64,000 nt of DNA from Flammeovirga sp. SJP92 (GCF_001583495.1 NZ_LQAQ01000123.1:1-64000), one strand, 5' to 3'. Counted from the stretch's first letter, positions 44,524-55,383 are shown. Notes: a model not told the origin generated them from the letters alone. Numbers and translations are program-made.

Positions 44524-45180
44524 CTAAAATTCTAGGTGATCATTTTTATGTGTAATTACTTTAATGTTATTAGTTATCCAATACTCTTTTAATGTATTAA
44601 TAAGTAGCTGTAAATCGTTTTCTGAATTAATTGCAAAACCGAATAATAAACCATAGTTATTGGGGTCTTCAGCTGAAAAAGGTTCCAAGAACAAATTACC
44701 ATAAATCATTTTTCTCATTACGAAAACACTTCCAGAATCAAATTTATATTCTACAAGGAACTTAGAACTAGTATAACTATTTGGGAAATGAACTATAAAT
44801 TCTCCTTTCTTATTATCTTCAAGAAAGTCGTACAAATGAGAGAGGCTTCCAAGTAACATAGTTGTCATAAGGGTACTTTTTTCTTTTTCATTTGCTGGTA
44901 CAAAAACACCTTTACTGAAATTCTTAAAACTTAATAAATGTCCCACTTCTTTTTCTGAAGTAGAAATCACCAAATTGTACTTTTGTGTAAATTTTTTTAT
45001 TTCTCTTTTCTTAAATTGACCGTAAATATTATTTGTTAAAATTAATTGACTAATTAGTAATACTATAGTAAATAGTTTGCTTGTAAATTTTTTTATTTCT
45101 CTTTTCTTAAATTGACCGTAAATATTATTTGTTAAAATTAATTGACTAATTAGTAATACTATAGTAAATAGTTTGCTCAT
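44524..45180 (-). CDS. Secreted hypothetical protein with doubled signal peptide
   Basis: A 218-residue protein. Residues 1-33 are a signal peptide and linker, and the next 32 residues repeat it exactly (SKLFTIVLLISQLILTNNIY and onward), because a 96-bp unit is tandemly duplicated (44987-45082 and 45083-45178). Since 96 is a multiple of three, the frame is kept. The mature part (from about 68) has 'YNLVISTSEKEVGHLLSFKNFSKGVF' and a C-terminal 'LQLLINTLKEYWITNNIKVITHK'. Family unknown. It could be secreted from the first signal peptide with the second retained. Confidence 0.6.
   Translation of the reverse strand: MSKLFTIVLLISQLILTNNIYGQFKKREIKKFTSKLFTIVLLISQLILTNNIYGQFKKREIKKFTQKYNLVISTSEKEVGHLLSFKNFSKGVFVPANEKEKSTLMTTMLLGSLSHLYDFLEDNKKGEFIVHFPNSYTSSKFLVEYKFDSGSVFVMRKMIYGNLFLEPFSAEDPNNYGLLFGFAINSENDLQLLINTLKEYWITNNIKVITHKNDHLEF
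44987..45178. repeat. 96-bp exact tandem duplication
   Basis: Units start at 44987 and 45083, GTAAATTTTTTTATTTCTCT, with no visible difference. It duplicates the signal peptide of the gene at 44524 in frame. Confidence 0.85.
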
Positions 45181-45257
45181 ATCTATTATTAAATTCTTGT
45201 TATCTGATTTAGTGTAGAAAGATTCTTAGTGCGAATATCTATTTTTTTATTACAAAA

Positions 45258-45290
45258 TAAAATAGCCCACAAGTTTTCACTTATGGGCCA
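45258..45290 (-). terminator. Terminator after second HTCS gene
   Basis: On the minus strand, TGGCCCATAAGT and ACTTGTGGGCTA form a stem with a tetra-A loop and a following TTTTATTTTG. It is 27 bases after the HTCS stop codon. Confidence 0.75.
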
Positions 45291-45316
45291 TTCCAATTTT
45301 ATATTAAGAACCGACA

Positions 45317-48300
45317 TTAAGGGATCTTGTCCGCCTCAATTTCTTTTGCGTATTGAGAAGGAAGAACTCCAAATTCTTTCTTAAAGCAGTTTCTAAAATA
45401 TTTCAAGTCATTGAACCCAACTTCATACGTTACACCACTGACGCTAAATCTGCCAAGTTTTAGCATTTGTGCTGCTCGTTTCAGTCTAATATTTCTGATA
45501 AAGCCTTTGGCGGTCTGACCAGTGAGGGCTTTTAATTTCTGATTCAAACGAAGTGGCGTGGCACCATATTCTAGTGCCAGTTTTTCTACGGTGAATTCAG
45601 AATCTGAGATGTTTTCTTCTACAATTTCAACCAATCTATTCAAGAATTTCTCATCAATTGTAGTAAAGGTAATTTCACTTGGCTGAATGTCAACATCTAC
45701 TCTGAAGCGTTTTTGTTGATTACGGCGGTTTTCGATGATGGTGAAGATTCTTGCCAGTAAAACATCCGAGTTGAATGGTTTTGTGACATAGGCATCGACT
45801 CCATATTCATAACCTTTCAGCTTGCTTTCTTCTGATTTTTTAGCCGTTAATAGAATGATTGGTAAGTGACAGATTTGATTGTCTTCACGTACTTTCTTTG
45901 TGAATTCATAACCGTCCATTACCGGCATCATTATATCTGATAGGATTAGGTTCGGCATTACTTCTTTGGCTAATTCTAATCCTTTCGAACCATTTTCTGC
46001 TAAGAAAACATCATAATTGTCTTTTAGAAGATCTTTCAGTAACTCTCTGATCGAAAGGTTATCATCAATCACTAAAATTTTTGCTTTAGTAGAAGTCTCT
46101 AAATATTCTTCGTCTTCAATTAATGATTTTGTTTCTTCCACAGGAGTTTCTTCAATGTACTCACCTTCATAAGCGTCATCATCAATAGGGAAGGACAAGA
46201 AGAAAGTAGTACCTTTGTTCAATTCACTTTCGAGTGTAATATCACCGTGGTGTAGGTCCACCAAACTCTTTGTGAAAGCAAGACCAATTCCTGTGCCTCT
46301 ATGACGTGCTCTTTTTAAGTTATCCACTTGATAGAAACGTTCAAATAAGTGCTGTTGCCTTTCTTTCGGAATACCAATGCCCGTATCCTGTAAAGTGATT
46401 ACAATACGTCCATTTTCCTGTTTGATACTCAAATTGATTTCTCCTTCAGTGGTGAATTTGAAAGCATTTGAAAGCAAGTTATAAAGTATCTTTTCCATCT
46501 TGTCTGAATCAATCAGACCATGGATATTGTCTTCCGTTTTATGGAAAGTATATGTTATGTTGGTTTGTTCAGAAAACTCCTTGAAAGAAAAATAAATCTG
46601 TTCAATAAACGTATTCCAATTTCCTCTGGTCAAGTTAAGTTTCATTTTTCCTTGTTCCACCTTTCTGAAATCCAACAGTTGATTGACTAAACGCATCAAG
46701 TGCTGAATATTCTTATGGATCAATTGGTAAGATTTGTCTCTTTCATACTCAGAAAGCTCTTTGCCTTTTTTGATCAATTGCTCTATTGGAGTATTGATTA
46801 ATGTCAGTGGAGTACGCAACTCATGAGAGATGTTGGTAAAGAACTGCATTTTCAATTGACTTAAATCTTCCAGTTTTTCATTTTCAAACTTCACCATTTC
46901 CAGCTGAGATTTTTTTCTTGCTGTGATGATAGTAAATCTTGAGAAGAAATACACAAGACCAACAAAAACTACAAAGTACATCATTTTAGCCCACCAAGTC
47001 ATCCACCATGGAGGAAGAATAGTGATCTTCAAGTCTATAGGATCTGATTTCCAAATGTTATCACCATTAGAAGCCTTAACCATTAAGGTATATTCTCCTG
47101 GATAGAGGTTAGTATATTTCGCTTCTCTTTGCATGGCGTCTGCCGTGATCCAGCTTTTATCCAAACCAACTAGTTTGTATTTATAGCTGTTCTTGTTAGG
47201 TGAAGCATAATGAAGGTAAGCAAACTTTACAGAGAAGCTATTCTGATTAGCATCCAAAGTAATGGATTTTGTAAATCGGATGGATTTCTGTAAAATATCG
47301 TTATCCTCATCAACAGGGTTGATGACATTATTAAGAATCTTCAATTCTGTAAATACTAAATCTGCGTTAGTGATATCATCTACGATTTCATGAGGATTGA
47401 AAACATTGATGCCATTTACACCGCCAAACACCAACTCTCCACTTTTACGTTTGCAGGCCGTCAATTCACCAAACTCATCATCCTGAAGACCATCACTTAC
47501 ATCAAAGTTTTTAATCATTCTACTTTTGATATTGATCTTACTGATTCCTTTGTTGCTCGACACCCAAACATTGCCATAATTATCTTCTAAAATGGCTTTG
47601 ATGGCATTATTCGGAAGTCCTTCATTGACCGTTATACGTTCAAATTTTATGTTATTGATATCATAATTGGCCTCCACGATATTCAATCCACCACCTAAAG
47701 TTCCTACCCAGATTTCTCCACTGGTGGTCTCGTAGATAGGAAGTACATAGTTATGGCTTAGTGATGTATCGTCGTCATCGTCACTGATAAAAAGTTTAAA
47801 CTCAGGAATATTATTATCTTTTTCCTCTTTAGGAATAATGATTAACCCCTGATTACTACCTACCCACAAGTTACCTTTACTGTCTATTAATAGACTTCTG
47901 ATGACTTCAAAAGGGTCTTTATATTCTTCCGTTTGCTGAATATCAATTTTATTCCAAAGAATAGAATTATCTTTCTGCAATGTACCTCTTGTCAATCCTC
48001 CGCCATATGATGCCAGCCAAATGGTAGAGTCACCGTCTGTTTCAATAGAGAAAACAGAATTACGAAGGTTGGCAGGGTGGAAAGATGAACTGTCCCATAA
48101 ACGTTTTTCAAGTAAGTGGGCTTTATCGATGGGAATGGCCAAGGAACGAAGCGGATAACCTACACCAAAAATTAATTGATTGTTCCATTCCTCAATGTCA
48201 TACACCATATTTTGCCCTCTTACACCATTGGCTACATTGATTTTTTTGAATTCCGTTGAATTAGGTTCCAAATAATTTAAGCCATCTCCTTCAGTACCTA

Positions 48301-49438
48301 CCCAAAGCCTTCCATAAGAGTCTTCAAAAACAGATCTCACTTTATTATACGATAAACTGCTTTGGTCTCTCTCTTTTTTAATGTGTTGGAACTTCTTTCT
48401 TTTCGGGTTGTACTTTTTTATACCGCCACCGTTGGTACCAATCCAAACAATACCCGTTTTGTCTTCATAAATAGTGTGGATGATATTGGTATTTAGGTAT
48501 TCATCTTTGTCATAATGCTCCAAAACCACAAGGTTCTCTTTTGGTTTGTTGAATTTCATTCTGAAAAGACCTTGTCTTGTACCTGCCCATATATTATTGT
48601 GATTATCACATAACAAAACATCGCTACGCAATTCAGATAATTTTTTGAAATGAAAATCTTCTGGGTTGTCACCATCTCTTGTGACCTCATAGATGCCATT
48701 ATAGTAGGCAATGATCAGAGCATTATCACTTTCAGAAAAACACAAAATACCATTATTCTTACTTGCTGTATTAGGGTAGCTTTTAAAAGTACCATAGTCT
48801 TTAGTACCTGTAGGAGGGATAAACTTCTGTAAACCTTTCAGTGTTCCAATCCACATTGTACCTTCAGCATCTATGTAAATATCACGAATATGATCCTCTA
48901 AAAGACTCTCTTTGTTGTGTGGATTCGCCTGATATTTATTGACTTCAATCTGATCTTGATTTAAATATTTTTTCTGAACGCAGTTCAATCCTTTAGAATT
49001 ACCAAACCACAGGTTACCCTGAGCATCCAGTACCATTCTGTTCGCATTATTTTTAGTAAATAGCTTTGGCGTTTCTTTAGAGTTCATGAAAGATGTAAAT
49101 TCTTCTGTCTCTACGTTGAACCTGCAAATACCTGCATCGGCCGTTCCTAGCCATAAATTGCCAAAATGATCTTCAACAATTCTATTAATGATATTGGAGG
49201 GGATATTATGGGTGTTTTTTCTATAATCTTTGAATTCATACCCATCAAAACTACTGAAACCATCATTAGTACCAATCCATAGTAAACCCTGACTGTCTTG
49301 ATAAAGGCAATTAATATCATTTTGCGACAATCCATGTCGGGTGGTGTAATGATTGAAGATTAAATCTTTAGTGTCAGCATAACAGGTTACGCTCAGCAAT
49401 AAAAATGCGAAGAGTAAATGGTGTAGTAATAATTTCAT
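45317..49438 (-). CDS. Hybrid two-component system regulator (HTCS) beside susC/sulfatase cluster
   Basis: A 1373-residue HTCS with signal peptide (to about 22). The Reg_prop propeller runs about 25-740, with repeats such as 'LYQDSQGLLWIGTNDGF'. A Y_Y_Y domain (about 745-810) and a membrane helix (about 822-842) follow. HisKA has His872 in NISHELRTP, HATPase has NLLSNAFKF and GTGIGLAF, a receiver has Asp1168 in SDIMMP, and an AraC-type HTH is at about 1275-1365. It lies upstream of a sulfatase on the same strand, about 1.6 kb before the divergent susC; it is the best candidate for controlling that PUL. Control and ligand are inference. Confidence 0.95.
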   Translation of the reverse strand: MKLLLHHLLFAFLLLSVTCYADTKDLIFNHYTTRHGLSQNDINCLYQDSQGLLWIGTNDGFSSFDGYEFKDYRKNTHNIPSNIINRIVEDHFGNLWLGTADAGICRFNVETEEFTSFMNSKETPKLFTKNNANRMVLDAQGNLWFGNSKGLNCVQKKYLNQDQIEVNKYQANPHNKESLLEDHIRDIYIDAEGTMWIGTLKGLQKFIPPTGTKDYGTFKSYPNTASKNNGILCFSESDNALIIAYYNGIYEVTRDGDNPEDFHFKKLSELRSDVLLCDNHNNIWAGTRQGLFRMKFNKPKENLVVLEHYDKDEYLNTNIIHTIYEDKTGIVWIGTNGGGIKKYNPKRKKFQHIKKERDQSSLSYNKVRSVFEDSYGRLWVGTEGDGLNYLEPNSTEFKKINVANGVRGQNMVYDIEEWNNQLIFGVGYPLRSLAIPIDKAHLLEKRLWDSSSFHPANLRNSVFSIETDGDSTIWLASYGGGLTRGTLQKDNSILWNKIDIQQTEEYKDPFEVIRSLLIDSKGNLWVGSNQGLIIIPKEEKDNNIPEFKLFISDDDDDTSLSHNYVLPIYETTSGEIWVGTLGGGLNIVEANYDINNIKFERITVNEGLPNNAIKAILEDNYGNVWVSSNKGISKINIKSRMIKNFDVSDGLQDDEFGELTACKRKSGELVFGGVNGINVFNPHEIVDDITNADLVFTELKILNNVINPVDEDNDILQKSIRFTKSITLDANQNSFSVKFAYLHYASPNKNSYKYKLVGLDKSWITADAMQREAKYTNLYPGEYTLMVKASNGDNIWKSDPIDLKITILPPWWMTWWAKMMYFVVFVGLVYFFSRFTIITARKKSQLEMVKFENEKLEDLSQLKMQFFTNISHELRTPLTLINTPIEQLIKKGKELSEYERDKSYQLIHKNIQHLMRLVNQLLDFRKVEQGKMKLNLTRGNWNTFIEQIYFSFKEFSEQTNITYTFHKTEDNIHGLIDSDKMEKILYNLLSNAFKFTTEGEINLSIKQENGRIVITLQDTGIGIPKERQQHLFERFYQVDNLKRARHRGTGIGLAFTKSLVDLHHGDITLESELNKGTTFFLSFPIDDDAYEGEYIEETPVEETKSLIEDEEYLETSTKAKILVIDDNLSIRELLKDLLKDNYDVFLAENGSKGLELAKEVMPNLILSDIMMPVMDGYEFTKKVREDNQICHLPIILLTAKKSEESKLKGYEYGVDAYVTKPFNSDVLLARIFTIIENRRNQQKRFRVDVDIQPSEITFTTIDEKFLNRLVEIVEENISDSEFTVEKLALEYGATPLRLNQKLKALTGQTAKGFIRNIRLKRAAQMLKLGRFSVSGVTYEVGFNDLKYFRNCFKKEFGVLPSQYAKEIEADKIP

Positions 49439-49621
49439 CCTATAAATTCAATTTCATTAAAAAAGTATCTCTATCACCGAGATGTGTCGTTCTGTTAGTG
49501 CAATAAGGGGACTTTAGGAGTTCCTCCCCCTTAAAATGAATATCAAATAAGCTACTTAAACTGTTTTTTGCAAAAATACCCCACTTTATTTGTTGCAAAA
49601 CCCTCTCTTTTGGTAAATTAA

Positions 49622-49670
49622 AAAACACCCCGCTTCCTTAAACTGCATAATTTAAGAAAGGGGGTGTTTT
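49622..49670. terminator. Bidirectional terminator between sulfatase and HTCS
   Basis: AAAACACCCC and GGGTGTTTT arms with an inner CTTAAA/TTTAAG stem. A- and T-rich tracts flank both sides. It follows the sulfatase stop codon by about 50 bases (minus strand), so the HTCS gene beyond it is probably transcribed separately. Confidence 0.8.
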
Positions 49671-49721
49671 GAATTTGTTGAAACAAATAATTTAAATTCA
49701 GTAGAAAATTATAGAGTTTGA

Positions 49722-51566
49722 TTATAGATTGTCATCCAAATTCAGCTTGTAATCATGAGCACCTTCGGCAAAGTTACTTTTGTAAACATCTGTGCCTGTT
49801 CCCCATTTTTTCCAGTTTACTTCCACTCGGTTATCCCCAATTACAATATTGATTAATTTCTCTTTCATTTGCTGTGCAATCTTCTGATATTTTTTATTGA
49901 AGGCAAGGTTATTAACCTCGTTGGGATCCTTCTTCATATCGTATAAACAAGGGTCTAAATCTTTATAGCTGGCTGTAGTGGCCCATTCCATATCTTTACC
50001 TCTTACCTTGTTAGGCCTTGTTTGAATAGAGAACATAAAACGTTCAGTTCTGATAAATGCTCTTGGGCCAGTAACAGCGTGGCTTTCCCCAATGATATAA
50101 TCTCTTTTTGGAGCTTCCTCAGCTACAACTTTCGCCATATCCAACCCGTCAAGATAATTGAATTCATCACTATTAATAGCAGCACCTCCCGCTGCCAAGA
50201 TCGTCGGCGCTACGTCTACAAACTCAGTGAAATCTCTTACCACTTTTCCTTTAGGGAATTTCTTTTTGTCAGAAGATACAACTATGATAGGGTTGTGTAC
50301 ATCAATGTCCCATGGAGAGAACTTAGACACAGAACCATGCTCATTCAGTTTCCAACCGTGATCACCACATACATAAACGATCAACCATTCTTGATTTTTG
50401 CTTTCGCTGTATTCAATAAAAGCATCAACAGCTTCACCAATCAATCGGTCACCATAAGCACAGAAAGCATAATAATCCTGTACCATCTTTAGTTTTTCCT
50501 CTTTTGTGAAATGATCCGAATACCCTCTTCCTACTTGTTTTTTAAGCTGTTTAGGCATCTTATCCATTTCATTTGGATCTAATTCAGGAATATCATAATC
50601 ATACTTCTGGAAACGCTCTCTATAATCTTTTGGAGGTAAAACAGGTGTATGAGGAAAATCAAAACCGATATGGCAGAAAAGAGGTTTTGAATCATCAATA
50701 CCATCAAATGTTCTGCTACCTATAGTATAAGTTGGTTCCTTGTTTTCTAAATATTCTTTGAAGATACTAGCATAGTAACCGTCACGAGTTTTTCCAGCAG
50801 GCTGTGAACTTACACCCGAAAGAATACCGCCAGAGAAAGGAGTTTGAGGTCCTTTTTTCTCATTATAATGTCTTAAGAGATCATATTTATCATAAGCTTT
50901 TTGAGCAGAACCTTTATATTCTGGCTTCATTGCTTCGAGCTCTTTAGAAATGTAGATTTTGTCACCATTTTCATCCACAAAGAATTCTAAGTTTTTGATA
51001 GGTTTTTCTAACTTTTCACCTTCTACTTTAGCGGCCCATTCTTTACCATAATCCGTAAAACCATCTTTATGTAATTGTTTGAAGTCAATATCAGTTTCAT
51101 AGATCTTATGGCCTTTTGTTTTACCATTTTTCATCAATTCTTTGATTCTAACCCCAAGCTTACCAATATGTACCGTTTGATACCCCAAAGCTTTCATTTG
51201 CTCTGGCAAAGTAGGTTTGAAATGTTCTAAAGAGTTATTATAATATTCAAATTCATATACTCCCGAACGGAAAGGATACCTTCCTAAATGCATTGATGTT
51301 CTAGAAGGAGCACAACCTGCTGCCTGACAGTAGGTGTTGATAAAAGTAGTTCCCATTGAAGCCAAACGGTCCACATTTGGAGATTCAACATACCCTAACT
51401 TACTGTTTTTCTTACCTGTAAGCATTTTGTTGAAAGCCTGCACAGAGTCGTGTCTTTGGTCATCAGTCAAAAGCCAAAGGACGTTGGGCTTTTTTTGTTG
51501 TGCCATGGCTAAGTTGCCAAAACACAAGCAGAGAACCATGAAAGAGTAAAAAGCTGTCTTTTTCAT
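49722..51566 (-). CDS. Secreted S1-family sulfatase, iduronate-2-sulfatase-like group
   Basis: A 614-residue sulfatase with signal peptide (ending near LAMAQ). '[13 protein letters not shown]' supplies metal-binding Asp residues, and the activation motif is Cys85 in GCAPSRTS (CxPxR). 'HIGKLG' is near 145, '[11 protein letters not shown]' near 310, and '[11 protein letters not shown]' near 400. This pattern, with a GDHG site and long N-terminal inserts, resembles the iduronate-2-sulfatase-like subgroup. The gene is divergent from the SusC/D operon. The exact sugar substrate is not readable. Confidence 0.92.
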   Translation of the reverse strand: MKKTAFYSFMVLCLCFGNLAMAQQKKPNVLWLLTDDQRHDSVQAFNKMLTGKKNSKLGYVESPNVDRLASMGTTFINTYCQAAGCAPSRTSMHLGRYPFRSGVYEFEYYNNSLEHFKPTLPEQMKALGYQTVHIGKLGVRIKELMKNGKTKGHKIYETDIDFKQLHKDGFTDYGKEWAAKVEGEKLEKPIKNLEFFVDENGDKIYISKELEAMKPEYKGSAQKAYDKYDLLRHYNEKKGPQTPFSGGILSGVSSQPAGKTRDGYYASIFKEYLENKEPTYTIGSRTFDGIDDSKPLFCHIGFDFPHTPVLPPKDYRERFQKYDYDIPELDPNEMDKMPKQLKKQVGRGYSDHFTKEEKLKMVQDYYAFCAYGDRLIGEAVDAFIEYSESKNQEWLIVYVCGDHGWKLNEHGSVSKFSPWDIDVHNPIIVVSSDKKKFPKGKVVRDFTEFVDVAPTILAAGGAAINSDEFNYLDGLDMAKVVAEEAPKRDYIIGESHAVTGPRAFIRTERFMFSIQTRPNKVRGKDMEWATTASYKDLDPCLYDMKKDPNEVNNLAFNKKYQKIAQQMKEKLINIVIGDNRVEVNWKKWGTGTDVYKSNFAEGAHDYKLNLDDNL

Positions 51567-52162
51567 TTCATTGTTAAGTTTTAAAAAAGTGAACTGTACA
51601 AATCAACAGATGATGAAGTAGTCACATCTTATACCATTAAGTATTAAGACCTTAATAAAGATAGTTCATGTATTGATTTGCTTGAGTACCGTAGTCACGT
51701 ACTCTTTATATTTAATGAAAGCAAGTTAGATTACTTAATTCAGATCCTTAGCCAAAAATAAAGTATAAGTAGTGGGGGATATTGGAAGGGGGGAATTTAA
51801 ATGTTAGAGAACCTTAAAAAAAAATTAATGTAAATAAATGTTTTTTTTACGAATAATCACCTAATTTTGATAGAGATAGAAGGGGTAGTTCTTTTTTCAA
51901 TTTACCATTTTTTAACTAGATGATCTCTCCCCCTATTTTTTAAACGTAAAATACGCACTTTTATATGAAAATGATTACTACAAGCACGTTTTTGAAGAGT
52001 ATAACTATCCGTAAGTTGCTGTATAGTGAGGTTCTTTTAAAAGGGTATGATTTATTATGATAATCCCCTCATTCCTCTAAAATCCTTTAAATACAGATTT
52101 ATTTATCCCCCTATTTATGAACAATTTGTTTTAAAGAATTTTAAAAGACCAAACTAATTTTG
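51567..52162. promoter_or_regulatory. Divergent regulatory region between sulfatase and susC
   Basis: No gene is seen. TCCCCCTATTTTTTAAA starts at 51928 and is followed by AAAATACGCACTTTT. TCCCC at 52064 and TCCCCC at 52106 are 42 bp apart, as upstream of the beta-helix gene. On the minus-strand side, two GGGGGA blocks (51774-51779 and 51789-51794) face the sulfatase. These are likely operator or promoter parts for the divergent genes. The HTCS link is inference. Confidence 0.45.
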
Positions 52163-55100
52163 ATGTATGAAATGAATGTTCAACTTATTACACAAAAGCA
52201 GACTATGTGGAAATGTGTTAAACTGTCGTTTAGTCTCCATAAGGTATTGATCTTATTTCTTATGGTAGGTGCTATGCTTTCAGTAGAGGCTTATGGCCAG
52301 AAAAAGAAAAATGTTATTACAGGTAAAGTTTTAGATGAAAATGGATATCCTTTGCCTGGAGTAAATGTCGTTATTGAGGGAACAACACAAGGTAGTGTGA
52401 CCAACTTTGAAGGAATTTATAAACTTATTGTTCCAAACAAGCAAACAGTTTTAAGATTCTCTTCAATTGGCTATCGCGACCAACCAATCAAAGTAGGAGA
52501 TCGCATTGTGATCAATGTCAACATGGAATTGGATGTGAAAGCATTGGATGAAATTGTTGTAATTGGTTATGGTGAGCAAAAGAAAAAGGAAGTAACCGGA
52601 GCCGTAGGAAGAATGGACGGCGAGGAATTACTTAAAAATGCCACTTCTGACATGGCAAGTGCCTTGCAAGGGCAGATTGCTGGTGTAAACGTTCAGGCTT
52701 CATCAGGTCAGCCAGGTGCGGCGGCCAATATTATGATTCGTGGTCTGAGTTCAGTGACCGGTTCTAGTACACCTTTATATGTTGTGGATGGTGTTCCGTT
52801 TGACGGCGATCCGGGATTATCACCCAATGAAATTGAAACAATTGACGTATTAAAAGATGCGGCTTCTGCAGCGGTATACGGTACAAGAGGTGCAGCAGGT
52901 GTAATCCTTATCACAACTAAACAAGGTGAAGAAGGACAAATGAAAATCAACTTTGATGGCTACTATGGTATTCAAAAAATTACTTCGGGTGTTCATACTA
53001 TGAACTTTGAAGAATACATGTACGCTGAAAATCTTAAGTTGAGAAACTTATTTCCAGATAACAGTAAGGAAAACTTCTGGACACCTCTTCAAGAAAATGC
53101 ATCTTCTTTTACAAGAGATACTAATATGTCTGATGTCATTTTGATTGATAATGCACCAGTTCAAAACTACAGCTTAACGGCAACAGGTGGTCAAAAAGGA
53201 TTCAGATATAATATTACAGGTAACTATTTTTCTCAAGATGGTTCTGTAATTAACTCTGGTTTTGAACGATTGAGTATACGTTCAAACTCGGTGTATAAGA
53301 AGAAGAAATTTACTTTTTCAACAAACTTTTCTTTGAAAAGAGAAGAGAGAAAATATGTTCCAGTTACTTTATTAACAGATGCCTATAGATACAAACCTTA
53401 CCAACAAGAAATCGACCCGAACGAAACAACTACAAATATTGACGATGACAATGACAACAACGTTCAAAATTTAGCTTTTATTCAAACTAGGTTACAACGT
53501 GATGATTCAAGTGTTTCTAATCAAGCGAACTACAACTTCAAGTTGGATTATGCTGTGATGAAAGGCTTAAAATTGTCGACTCGTTTTGGTGGTAGTGTGA
53601 CGGAAGATACTCGTACTTTAATTGAGCCAATTATTCAAGCTTACAACAGACAAGGTGAATTGGTATCGATCAATAACTACAGATCAGGTGTAAGACAGAC
53701 AAGTGGCAGTAGAGATAACTGGTCTTGGGAATCTACGGCAAATTATACGAAACAGATCAAAGGCCACAACTTTAAATTATTAGGTGTGTTCTCTTTAGAA
53801 AGCTATAATTACAACTCTTTCTTTGGATCTAGAAAAGATTTGATCAGTAATGAGGTAACTGTGATTGATGGTGCAACTTCTGATAACTTGGCAGGCAACC
53901 AAACAGGCTACTTGCAAAACAGAACGAACAACTTAGTGGGTATGTTAGGTAGATTCCAATACAACTACAAAGGACGTTACTTATTGAGTGCATCAGTGAG
54001 AAGAGATGGTTCATCTAGATTTGCAGAAGATTATCGTTGGGGTCTTTTCCCATCCGTTTCAGTAGGTTGGAACGTAGCGGAGGAGAAGTTCTGGCAAAAT
54101 AGTGTTGGTGAAACTGTAAACACTTTCAAGTTTAGAGGTTCTTATGGTACTACAGGTAACCAAAACTTCTTAGATTACAGCAATGTAGCCAATATCACAT
54201 TATACAAAGATGCAGTATTTGGTACAGGTGGCACAGAAAACTTAAGTTCAGGTGCTTCTCAAGTGGACTTTGCCAACGCAAATATCCAATGGGAAACTAC
54301 AGTACAAACTAACATTGGTGTTGATTTAGGATTCTTCGATAACAAATTGACAGTAACTGCAGATGTTTATAATACTGACAAGGAAGACATGTTATTCCCA
54401 GTATTGATCCCTTCATCTACAGGTGGTGGTTTAACGCCTCAAGTAGTATTGAACGTGGGTAATATGAACAACAAGGGTATGGAATTTTCTGCCAATTATA
54501 AGCATGTAAGTAAGAAAGGATTCAGCTGGAACGTAGGTGCAACTTATTCTAAAAACCAGAATAAGATCACTAAAATGGCCGGTACGAACAAAGAGTCTTA
54601 CATGAAAGGTAGTGAAGCGATCACACTTGGTAGTAATCATGCTGATAAATTGTCTGTCTTGAAAGAAGGTTATGAAGCAGGCGCTTTCTTCTTGATTCAA
54701 TCAGATGGAATTTTAAGAACACAACAGGAAGTTGATGAGTACAACGAGAAGTTCAATGTAGGTGCCAAGTTAGGTGATTTACGTTTAGTAGATCAACCAA
54801 CAGTTGATACTACAGGAGATGGCATTCCTGACTCTGGTGATGGTATCATTGATGACCAAGATAGAGTGTATATGGGTAGTGGTATGCCTGACTACGAGCT
54901 AGGTTTGAACTTAGGTGGTTCTTTTAAAGGATTTGACCTTTCAGTACAATTCTATGCGGCAATTGGTGGTGAAGTAATCAACGGTAATAAGGCTTATGCA
55001 TATCAGCAAGGTGTTCATAAAGACATGGTATACCAATGGTCTGAAGCTAACTTTGATTCCAACATTCCAGCAAATAGAGGTGGTAATCACGCCAACTATA

Positions 55101-55369
55101 GAGGTCGTAATGATATCTACTTAGAGGATGGTTCATTTGTTCGTTTACGTAACGTAACATTAGGTTACCAGCTTCCAAATACACTAACAAAGAAAATGGG
55201 AATCAATAAATTGAGATTCTATGCAACTGCTATCAATCCATTGACATTTACAAATTACACAGGTTATGATCCTGAAGTAGGTAACAATGGTTTGAGTACA
55301 AGAGGTATTGACAAAGGTACTTACCCTGTAACTGCTTCGTATCGTTTCGGTTTACAATTTGGATTCTAA
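52163..55369 (+). CDS. SusC-like TonB-dependent glycan transporter
   Basis: A 1068-residue outer-membrane receptor that imports oligosaccharides using TonB energy. Signal peptide (ending near AYGQ); carboxypeptidase D-like regulatory domain at about 50-130 ('ITGKVLDENGYPLPGVNVVIEGTTQG'); TonB box-like region and plug (about 135-260, with 'NVQASSGQPGAAANIMIRGLSS' and 'PLYVVDGVPF', the SusC signature); then a long beta-barrel ending in FGLQFGF with C-terminal Phe. The ATG at 52163 is used; a TTG 3 bases earlier and ATG 52172 are other options. An STN domain is absent, so no anti-sigma signalling is expected. susD follows 14 bases later. Confidence 0.95.
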   Translation: MYEMNVQLITQKQTMWKCVKLSFSLHKVLILFLMVGAMLSVEAYGQKKKNVITGKVLDENGYPLPGVNVVIEGTTQGSVTNFEGIYKLIVPNKQTVLRFSSIGYRDQPIKVGDRIVINVNMELDVKALDEIVVIGYGEQKKKEVTGAVGRMDGEELLKNATSDMASALQGQIAGVNVQASSGQPGAAANIMIRGLSSVTGSSTPLYVVDGVPFDGDPGLSPNEIETIDVLKDAASAAVYGTRGAAGVILITTKQGEEGQMKINFDGYYGIQKITSGVHTMNFEEYMYAENLKLRNLFPDNSKENFWTPLQENASSFTRDTNMSDVILIDNAPVQNYSLTATGGQKGFRYNITGNYFSQDGSVINSGFERLSIRSNSVYKKKKFTFSTNFSLKREERKYVPVTLLTDAYRYKPYQQEIDPNETTTNIDDDNDNNVQNLAFIQTRLQRDDSSVSNQANYNFKLDYAVMKGLKLSTRFGGSVTEDTRTLIEPIIQAYNRQGELVSINNYRSGVRQTSGSRDNWSWESTANYTKQIKGHNFKLLGVFSLESYNYNSFFGSRKDLISNEVTVIDGATSDNLAGNQTGYLQNRTNNLVGMLGRFQYNYKGRYLLSASVRRDGSSRFAEDYRWGLFPSVSVGWNVAEEKFWQNSVGETVNTFKFRGSYGTTGNQNFLDYSNVANITLYKDAVFGTGGTENLSSGASQVDFANANIQWETTVQTNIGVDLGFFDNKLTVTADVYNTDKEDMLFPVLIPSSTGGGLTPQVVLNVGNMNNKGMEFSANYKHVSKKGFSWNVGATYSKNQNKITKMAGTNKESYMKGSEAITLGSNHADKLSVLKEGYEAGAFFLIQSDGILRTQQEVDEYNEKFNVGAKLGDLRLVDQPTVDTTGDGIPDSGDGIIDDQDRVYMGSGMPDYELGLNLGGSFKGFDLSVQFYAAIGGEVINGNKAYAYQQGVHKDMVYQWSEANFDSNIPANRGGNHANYRGRNDIYLEDGSFVRLRNVTLGYQLPNTLTKKMGINKLRFYATAINPLTFTNYTGYDPEVGNNGLSTRGIDKGTYPVTASYRFGLQFGF

Positions 55370-55383
55370 TCAGTATTAAAGCA

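Noticed and set aside
51841-51960. Riboswitch upstream of susC
   Set aside because: The DNA is AT-rich with C-tracts but no conserved riboswitch stem or core was recognised.
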